Origin: Faecalibacterium sp. UBA1360
GTDB taxonomy: Bacteria; Bacillota; Clostridia; Oscillospirales; Ruminococcaceae
DNA: 10,906 nucleotides
Direction of reading: 5' to 3'
Assembly (NCBI GenBank): GCA_002306375.1
Contig: DBRU01000015.1
Coordinates: 1-10,906 of the forward strand
Part shown: piece by piece, positions 6,582-10,906 of the stretch
Position numbering within the stretch: the stretch's first letter is position 1
Layout of the letters: each line of letters starts with the position of its first letter
The notes under the pieces: generated by a model
The model's input: the letters and a program-made list of their open reading frames with translations, nothing else
Told to the model about the DNA's origin: nothing
The model's database searches: none
Made by a program: the position numbers and the translations under genes

Positions 6582-7268
6582 ATGCAAGTTTTTATGGAAG
6601 TCGTCAACGTCATCATCGTCAGCGTGGTCTCCTTGGTGACCATGTTTATCACCACACGTCTGGGCGGCAAACGGCAGATCTCGCAAATGAGCATCTTCGA
6701 TTACGCAAACAGCATCACGGTCGGGTCCATTGCCGCCGAGATGGCCACCAACCTGGAAAGCTGGTACCGCCCCTTTACCGCCCTGCTGGTCTACGGCTTA
6801 GCCGCCTGGCTCGTGCATTACAGCGCATGCAAAAGCCTGCGCGCCCGGGTCCTTTTGGATGGCCGGGCCCTGCTTTTGATGCACGACGGCGTTATACGCA
6901 AAAGCGAACTCAAGCGCGCAGCCATCGACATCAACGAGTTTCTTGCGCAGGCCCGGGTCGCGGGGTATCACGACCTGAACGATCTGCAAAGCGCCATGCT
7001 GGAAACCAACGGCCAGATCAGCTTTTTGCCCAAAAGCAGCGCCCGCCCGGCCACAGCCCAGGACGTGGAAGCCAAAACCGAGAAATTTTCTCTGTGGTAC
7101 GACCTGGTTCTGGACGGGGAACTCATCCATAGCAATCTAAGGCAAAGCGGGTTCAACGAGACCTGGCTCACAAATCAGCTGCATGCCCAGGGCATTTCCC
7201 GCATCCGCGACGCATTTTACGCCGCCTGCGATCAGTACGGCCGTTTTTACGCCAGCCCGCAGGAATAA
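6582..7268 (+). CDS. YetF-type DUF421 membrane protein
   Basis: A 228-residue protein of the DUF421 (YetF/YdfR-like) family, whose function is poorly understood. An N-terminal membrane part holds helices at about 6-24, 44-56 and 64-82, with the family-typical GKRQISQMSIFDYANSITVG (29-48) between the first two. The soluble C-terminal domain (about 88-228) includes the usual basic/acidic stretch RKSELKRAAIDINEF and a later DGELIHSNLRQSG segment. The start at 6582 gives the usual length. The AAAGGA box lies 14 bases away, longer than normal, so translation may be weak; an upstream in-frame GTG at 6531 would add 17 non-family residues across the leader hairpins. It is divergent from the lipid-kinase operon and ends only five bases from the opposing ylmC-type gene. 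Confidence 0.85.
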   Translation: MQVFMEVVNVIIVSVVSLVTMFITTRLGGKRQISQMSIFDYANSITVGSIAAEMATNLESWYRPFTALLVYGLAAWLVHYSACKSLRARVLLDGRALLLMHDGVIRKSELKRAAIDINEFLAQARVAGYHDLNDLQSAMLETNGQISFLPKSSARPATAQDVEAKTEKFSLWYDLVLDGELIHSNLRQSGFNETWLTNQLHAQGISRIRDAFYAACDQYGRFYASPQE

Positions 7269-7273
7269 AGGCG

Positions 7274-7552
7274 TTAGCGACGCAGCCAGCTTCGGCGCGC
7301 TTTGCCCGCGCGCACCGGCGCAAGCGGCGCGTCCACCATGACCACGTCGGCGCCGATGCTTTTGACCGCCTGCCATTCGATCTCCAGGTCCTCCTGCCGA
7401 CCCAGCAGCCCGAACCAACGGGGGCGCCCGCGCAGGATCAGGCGGCTGATCCGCGCGTCCTCCTGTGAAAAGTCCAGGTCGTCCACACGGCCCAGATTTT
7501 CGCCCGTTTTGATCTGGATCACGTCTTTTTCGCTCAATTCATACAGTGTCAT
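7274..7552 (-). CDS. YlmC/YmxH-family PRC-barrel sporulation protein
   Basis: A 92-residue protein with a single PRC-barrel: MTLYELSEKDVIQI at the start, GENLGRVDDLDF (17-28), RISRLILRGR (34-43), FGLLG (47-51) and EIEWQAVKSIGADVVMVD (57-74). This order matches the small YlmC/YmxH proteins of spore-formers. In Bacillus ylmC lies just after sigG; here only the HAD gene separates the two. The start at 7552 has GGAGG eight bases upstream, and the longer frame to 7744 reads backwards through the HAD gene and is not believed. The C-terminal 18 residues are Arg/Lys-rich and extend beyond the barrel. Biochemical role is unknown. Confidence 0.87.
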   Translation of the reverse strand: MTLYELSEKDVIQIKTGENLGRVDDLDFSQEDARISRLILRGRPRWFGLLGRQEDLEIEWQAVKSIGADVVMVDAPLAPVRAGKARRSWLRR

Positions 7553-7573
7553 CTTCCCCGCCTCCTCTCGACT

Positions 7574-7600
7574 TACTATATGCGCAAAATCGGTATTTGT
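7574..7600 (-). promoter_or_regulatory. possible sigma-K-like promoter of the ylmC-type gene
   Basis: CATATAGTA (7574-7582, minus strand) fits the known sigma-K -10 pattern CATAnnnTA, and AC (7599-7600) lies 16 bases upstream as in sigma-K promoters. The match has low information content and the predicted start falls at the edge of the ribosome binding site, so this is tentative. The same TATAGT could be a sigma-A -10, but no good -35 is seen. Confidence 0.3.
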
Positions 7601-7625
7601 GTCTTGGCGAGTTTGCGTGTATAAT
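7597..7625 (+). promoter_or_regulatory. sigma-A-type promoter of the HAD hydrolase gene
   Basis: A perfect TATAAT (7620-7625) is preceded after 17 bases by TTGTGT (7597-7602), a three-base match to the -35 consensus. Transcription would begin near 7632, about 27 bases before the ATG, leaving room for the GGAGG at 7644-7648. Confidence 0.6.
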
Positions 7626-7658
7626 AGAAAGCACCAAACGCACGGAGGAACCTGACCT

Positions 7659-8342
7659 ATGTATAAAAACATCATCTTTGACCTGGGCGGGGTCGTGGTC
7701 AACTTTACCCCCAGGGATTTTTTGATGGACCGCTTTATGAACAAAAAGGCTGAGGAGATCGTCTATGACCTGACCTTCGGCAGCAAAGAGTGGTCCGAGC
7801 TGGACCGGGGCGTGATTTCCCGCGGGACAGCCAACCGCATCATGCTGGAAAACGCCGCCCGCTGCGGGCGTACGTTTGAGGTGCAGACAGTCATCGACGA
7901 ATGGGAGTCTATTTTGCAGACCAATCAGCGCACGGTCAAGACCATGTGCCGGTTGAAGCTGGGCGGGTATAAGCTGTTTTATCTGTCCAACATGGCACAG
8001 GACACCTTTGAGAACATCCGCCAGCGGGACTTTTTCGCGCTGTTTGACGGCGGCGTCGTTTCCTGCGACGTGCACCTGAACAAACCCGATCCCAAGATCT
8101 ATACGACCCTGATGCAGAAGTATCACCTGACCTACGGCGAGTCAGTGTTTATTGACGACAGCAAGCAAAACGCCCAGGCCGCCTACAACCTGGGCATCAC
8201 GGGGATTCTGTACAAGAACCACAAGTCCTTTGAGCGGGCGCTGGGGCTTTGCAAGATCGAAATGCCGGACAACCGCAGCGTGCGCGACTGGATCCGCGCA
8301 AGGCAGCGTGAAACCGCCCAGCAAAAAAACAACGTGACCTGA
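7659..8342 (+). CDS. HAD-superfamily hydrolase, subfamily IA (YihX-like)
   Basis: A 227-residue phosphatase-like protein of the HAD superfamily. Motif I is IIFDLGGVVV with nucleophile D8. The usual second acid is replaced by G10, as in YihX-like members that begin FDLGNV/FDLGGV. Motif II is S110-N111 in YLSNM, motif III K142 in NKPDPKIY, and motif IV D166-D167 in VFIDDS. An alpha-helical cap lies at about 15-95. YihX in E. coli acts on a sugar phosphate, but the substrate here cannot be assigned. The start has GGAGG ten bases upstream and its own promoter. It lies on the opposite strand between ylmC and sigG and is closed by a strong terminator. Confidence 0.9.
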   Translation: MYKNIIFDLGGVVVNFTPRDFLMDRFMNKKAEEIVYDLTFGSKEWSELDRGVISRGTANRIMLENAARCGRTFEVQTVIDEWESILQTNQRTVKTMCRLKLGGYKLFYLSNMAQDTFENIRQRDFFALFDGGVVSCDVHLNKPDPKIYTTLMQKYHLTYGESVFIDDSKQNAQAAYNLGITGILYKNHKSFERALGLCKIEMPDNRSVRDWIRARQRETAQQKNNVT

Positions 8343-8347
8343 CGCAT

Positions 8348-8392
8348 AAAGCATCAGCCCCCGGCTCACTTTTGGCCGGGGGCTGATGTTTT
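8348..8392. terminator. bidirectional intrinsic terminator between HAD gene and sigG
   Basis: A perfect 14-bp stem (8352-8365 with 8375-8388) with a nine-base loop is flanked by AAAG on the left and TTTT on the right. In plus-strand RNA it is followed by UUUU, ending the HAD transcript six bases after its stop. In minus-strand RNA it is followed by CUUUA, ending sigG. It is the clearest terminator in the window. Confidence 0.92.
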
Positions 8393-8402
8393 GCGCGCGG
8401 AT

Positions 8403-9182
8403 TCAGCTGCTGGAGATCTGTTCCCGGATCCGGCAAAGGGCGTTTTTTTCCAGCCGGCTGACCTGCGCCTGGCTGATGCCGATCTCTTTGGCTACCTGGA
8501 CCTGGGTTTTTCCCAGGAAATAGCGCATGGACAAAATCCGCCGCTCGCGCTCCGACAAGGCGCGTACCGTGTCGCGGAACATGATGTCGCTGATCCAGCT
8601 TTCCTCTCCACCCGTCTCGGGCACGCGGTCCATCAGGGACACCGTCTCGTCTCCGTCAGTGTAGGCCGGCTCATACAGACTGGCCGGTTCCACCACCGAT
8701 TCCAGCGCCATGGCCACGCTTTCGGGCGTGGCGCCCACCCTGGCGGCGATCTCGGATACGCGGGGTTCCCGCCCGCCGGATTTTTGCAGTTCTTCCCGCG
8801 CCTGCATGGAATGATAGGCCAGGTCCCGGATCGAACGGCTGACCCGGACGGGATTGTTGTCCCGCAAAAAGCGGCGGATTTCCCCCACGATCATGGGCAC
8901 GCCGTAGGTGGAAAATCGGACCTTGAGCGTGGGGTCAAAGTTGTCGATGGCTTTGATGAGCCCGATACAGCCCACCTGGAACAAATCGTCCAGGTTTTCG
9001 CCCCGGCCCGCAAAGCGCTGCACCACGCTGAGCACAAGGCGCAGGTTGCCCTGGATCATCTGTTGCCGGGCCGACGCGTCCCCTGCCCTGGCGGCCAGCA
9101 GCAGTTCGGTTTTCTGCCGCTCGCTCAATACGGGCAGCTGCGAGGTGTTCACCCCGCATATCTCCACTTTTCCGGCGTACAT
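8403..9182 (-). CDS. sigG: RNA polymerase sporulation sigma factor sigma-G
   Basis: A 259-residue sigma-70-family protein, nearly the length of Bacillus sigma-G, which drives late forespore genes. The N-terminus MYAGKVEICGVNTSQLPVL is the diagnostic sigma-G signature (KVEICGVDTSKLPVL in Bacillus). Region 2 spans about 36-106 with NLRLVLSVVQRF and DDLFQVGCIGLIKAIDNFD. Region 3 is about 115-190, and region 4 has its helix-turn-helix in TQVQVAKEIGISQAQVSRLE (226-245). The start at 9182 has AGGAGG (9192-9197) nine bases upstream; the frame stays open for 37 more codons, but that part is not conserved. In Bacillus sigG follows sigE directly; here a reversed gene intervenes. No clear sigma-F-type promoter is visible upstream; a lone TATACT stands in the gap. 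Confidence 0.96.
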   Translation of the reverse strand: MYAGKVEICGVNTSQLPVLSERQKTELLLAARAGDASARQQMIQGNLRLVLSVVQRFAGRGENLDDLFQVGCIGLIKAIDNFDPTLKVRFSTYGVPMIVGEIRRFLRDNNPVRVSRSIRDLAYHSMQAREELQKSGGREPRVSEIAARVGATPESVAMALESVVEPASLYEPAYTDGDETVSLMDRVPETGGEESWISDIMFRDTVRALSERERRILSMRYFLGKTQVQVAKEIGISQAQVSRLEKNALCRIREQISSS

Positions 9183-9314
9183 CGCGTTGTGCCTCCTATC
9201 CTTGTTTGATAAGAGTATAGGCGGCACACCGTCCTTCAAGACAGACCGGCTGTTGGCAAAATCTGCACAAGGCCCCGCCGCTTTGCATAGCATGGCGCAA
9301 AGGAGGGGTCCCGT

Positions 9315-9839
9315 ATGACTGATTTGGTTTGGTTTTATCTGTTCTTATTGTCCACGGCGCTGTTTTTGGGCAGTTCCGCGGCGCTGTTCATGGTCCTGCA
9401 TCCCGCCACCGACAAAAGCGATCTGGGCAGTGTGCAGCGCCAGTATTCCAGCCCGGATTATTCCCGCACGGCCGGGTTCCGCATAACCAGCTACCCCGAA
9501 AGCGAGATCCTGGTCCCCGGCCGGTTCTGGCTCGTGGACAACGGCACCGCCGAGATCGAGTATGTCATCACCCCCGCCAACCCGGCCGTTCTGCGCGCCG
9601 CCCCGGCCGGGACGCTGATCATACCGGCAACATTCGCGGACAATGAATATGAGAGCGTCAAACAATACAAGGTGGACGATGTTACCGTGACCCAAAGCCA
9701 GTCCCCCGGCCGGGACGGCATGCTGAGTTGGAGCAAAGACGGGTTCGACTATGCCCTGTTTGCCCAGACGCCCGAAATGAACCTGCTGGGCGGAGTATCC
9801 ACCGATTTTGTGCGCCAGACAAACGCGGTCATGACCTGA
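9315..9839 (+). CDS. unrecognised membrane-anchored protein between sigE and sigG
   Basis: A 174-residue protein with a hydrophobic helix at about 5-28, acting either as signal anchor or uncleaved signal peptide, followed by an extracytoplasmic domain. It starts with a strong AAGGAGG eight bases upstream and ends in a TGA six bases from the opposing sigE stop. I do not recognise it with confidence. The segment SWSKDGFDYALFA (138-150), followed by LGGVSTDFVRQTNAV, resembles the closing beta-strand and helix of DUF4367-like domains found with sigma/anti-sigma regulators; this is a pattern impression only. It is transcribed opposite to, and lies between, two sporulation sigma genes. A sporulation link is therefore possible but unproven. 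No clear promoter was found in 9183-9314. Confidence 0.8.
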   Translation: MTDLVWFYLFLLSTALFLGSSAALFMVLHPATDKSDLGSVQRQYSSPDYSRTAGFRITSYPESEILVPGRFWLVDNGTAEIEYVITPANPAVLRAAPAGTLIIPATFADNEYESVKQYKVDDVTVTQSQSPGRDGMLSWSKDGFDYALFAQTPEMNLLGGVSTDFVRQTNAVMT

Positions 9840-9845
9840 ACGTCC

Positions 9846-10559
9846 TTATACCAGAGATTCGATCTCCCGGCGAAGGCGCTTGATGATGCGCTTTTCCAGC
9901 CGGGAGATATAACTTTGCGAGATGCCGATGCTGTCGGCCACCTCTTTCTGGGTATGTTCGCCCCGGCCGTTGAGGCCGAACCGCATTTCCATGATCGTAC
10001 GTTCCCGGGCAGACAATCGCTCTACCGCCTGGCGCAGCGCGGCGCATTCGGCGCTGCGTTCCAGTTCTTCGCCCACCTGGGCATCATCGCTGGTGAGCAC
10101 GTCCATCAAAAGCAGTTCGTTGCCGTCCGAATCGGTGTTCAGCGGCTCGTCGATGCTGGCGTCCTGGCGGCGGTTGGAACTTTTTCGTAAGTACATCAAA
10201 ATTTCGTTTTCGATGCAACGGCTGGCATAGGTTGCCAGCTTGATGTTCTTGTCCGGCTCAAAGGTGTTGACCGCCTTGATGAGCCCGATGGTCCCGATGG
10301 AGATCATGTCCTCCACCCCGGCGGCGGGACTTTCAAACTTTTTGGCAATGTACACGACCAGGCGCAGGTTGTGGGTGATCAGGGTATCCCGCGCACCGGG
10401 CCGCCCGGCCGCCAGGTCTGCAAAGACCTGTTTTTCGGCCGCAGGGTCCAAGGGCGGCGGCAGGGTATCCGGCCCATTGATGTAATACAGATCCTGGGGC
10501 GCGGCCAGCTGCGCCAGCAGACGCCCCAGCGCCTGTCCCACCTGGTGAAAGAGTTCCAT
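9846..10559 (-). CDS. sigE: RNA polymerase sporulation sigma factor sigma-E (pro-form)
   Basis: A 237-residue sigma-70-family protein matching the sigma-E precursor in length and sequence. Sigma-E directs early mother-cell transcription after SpoIIGA removes its pro-sequence. The N-terminal 20-odd residues (MELFHQVGQALGRLLAQLAA) are the expected amphipathic pro-segment, followed by DLYYINGPDTLPPPL, the conserved junction. Region 2 includes NLRLVVYIAKKFE and ISIGTIGLIKAVNTF (87-101), then KLATYASRCIENEILMYLR. The region 4 helix-turn-helix is QKEVADSIGISQSYISRLEK (204-223). The start at 10559 has AGGGAG about eight bases upstream, 17 bases after the spoIIGA stop; the 82-codon upstream extension is spurious. 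It converges with the unknown gene at 9315-9839 without a terminator. Confidence 0.96.
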   Translation of the reverse strand: MELFHQVGQALGRLLAQLAAPQDLYYINGPDTLPPPLDPAAEKQVFADLAAGRPGARDTLITHNLRLVVYIAKKFESPAAGVEDMISIGTIGLIKAVNTFEPDKNIKLATYASRCIENEILMYLRKSSNRRQDASIDEPLNTDSDGNELLLMDVLTSDDAQVGEELERSAECAALRQAVERLSARERTIMEMRFGLNGRGEHTQKEVADSIGISQSYISRLEKRIIKRLRREIESLV

Positions 10560-10576
10560 GTTCCCGACTCCCTTCC

Positions 10577-10906
10577 CTATAAAAAATCTGCGCCGTACAG
10601 CGCCTCGTACTCGCCGCCGCCGAAAGGCTGCTGTGTGAACGCCACAGCGCTGCGCCCCAGGCTGAGGACCCCCGTGCGAGTGATCAGACCGATCTGCCCC
10701 ACCGCAAAGCCCGGCAGAACCGTGCGCCCGGCAGCCGTGGCGCAGGGGATCAGCCGCAAAGCCAGTCCGTCTGGCGCGTCGGAGGGGCGTTCGCCGCCGA
10801 ACCAATCATCGAGATAGTCGCACACTGCCGCCGGCAGCCGGGACCGCGCCCCCGGATAACTGATCAGCAATACCGGCAAACAGGTCACCGGGTCCTTGAG
10901 ATGGCA
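10577..10906 (-). CDS. spoIIGA: pro-sigma-E processing protease SpoIIGA (3' end, cut by window)
   Basis: The last 109 codons of a gene whose start lies beyond the right edge; the frame is open to base 10906. The first visible residues, CHLKDPVTCLPVLLI, match the segment that follows the catalytic aspartate in SpoIIGA (typically DTGN-x-L-x-DP-x-T-x-x-PV), so the active-site Asp should lie a few residues outside the window. Further on, LRLIPCATAAGRTVLPGF (visible residues about 51-68) corresponds to the conserved RLIPY...LLPAF stretch of the C-terminal aspartic-protease domain. In the known system SpoIIGA is a mother-cell septal membrane protease that cleaves pro-sigma-E. Its place 17 bases before sigE is the classical spoIIG order and supports the call. 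Confidence 0.88.
   Translation of the reverse strand, partial: CHLKDPVTCLPVLLISYPGARSRLPAAVCDYLDDWFGGERPSDAPDGLALRLIPCATAAGRTVLPGFAVGQIGLITRTGVLSLGRSAVAFTQQPFGGGEYEALYGADFL

Noticed and set aside
6381..6686. 102-codon N-terminal extension of the lipid kinase
   Set aside because: It crosses the promoter at 6441-6469 and the divergent gene, lacks family resemblance, and the ATG at 6380 has its own ribosome binding site.
7295..7313. GC-rich hairpin GCGCGC/GCGCGC after the DUF421 gene as terminator
   Set aside because: Only six pairs, inside the ylmC-type coding region, with no following U-run; probably a by-product of Arg/Ala codons.
7553..7744. 64-codon extension of the ylmC-type gene
   Set aside because: It reads antisense through the HAD start and the promoter; the start at 7552 has a strong GGAGG.
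9183..9293. 37-codon extension of sigG
   Set aside because: The sigma-G signature starts at the ATG at 9182, which has AGGAGG nine bases upstream.
9183..9314. Sigma-F/G-type promoters in the sigG/unknown-gene divergent gap
   Set aside because: GTATA (9215-9219) and GCATA (9285-9289) fit the -35 pattern on the plus strand, but no acceptable -10 follows at the right distance, and nothing fits toward sigG.
10560..10805. 82-codon extension of sigE
   Set aside because: It overlaps spoIIGA in another frame and is Arg-rich low-complexity shadow sequence.
1..10906. Mobile element, phage, CRISPR or defence system
   Set aside because: No transposase, integrase, repeat-spacer pattern or terminal inverted repeats were seen; the only sizeable repeat is the tRNA-Gly pair.

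Overview
The window is ordinary core chromosome of a GC-rich, low-GC-ancestry Gram-positive bacterium (Firmicutes, class Clostridia). The best guess is an Oscillospiraceae/Ruminococcaceae-type gut anaerobe. That guess rests on the presence of spoIIGA-sigE-sigG-ylmC sporulation genes, the lon-engB pairing and AGGAGG-type ribosome binding sites; the genus cannot be fixed from sequence alone. I see no phage, transposon, CRISPR or defence genes.

Left end (1-663): six tRNA genes on the minus strand, in transcription order Gly(GCC), Val(UAC), Asp(GUC), Phe(GAA), Gly(GCC), Cys(GCA), driven by a near-consensus promoter at 597-625. The first four are packed 3-4 bases apart. The second Gly gene is bracketed by two long hairpins.

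Middle left (664-6380): a minus-strand operon, probably from a promoter at 6441-6469. In order it encodes a diacylglycerol-kinase-type lipid kinase, Lon protease, the ribosome-assembly GTPase EngB/YsxC, a YqeM-like methyltransferase and the redox chaperone Hsp33. Gaps are 3-19 bases, and engB overlaps the methyltransferase by 11 bases. Lon and Hsp33 make this a protein quality-control unit tied to ribosome biogenesis.

Middle (6381-8402): a divergent promoter region, then a YetF-type DUF421 membrane protein (+), a YlmC/YmxH PRC-barrel sporulation protein (-) and a HAD-IA hydrolase (+). A strong bidirectional terminator closes the HAD gene and sigG.

Right end (8403-10906): the sporulation sigma locus on the minus strand. 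It holds spoIIGA (3' end only, cut by the window), sigE (pro-sigma-E) and sigG, with sigG separated from sigE by an unrecognised membrane-anchored protein gene on the opposite strand. SpoIIGA is the protease that activates pro-sigma-E in the mother cell; sigma-G acts in the forespore. The reversed gene between them, the two tail-to-tail gene pairs with no terminator and the hairpin-bounded tRNA unit are the points most worth checking. No clearly new biological system is visible.
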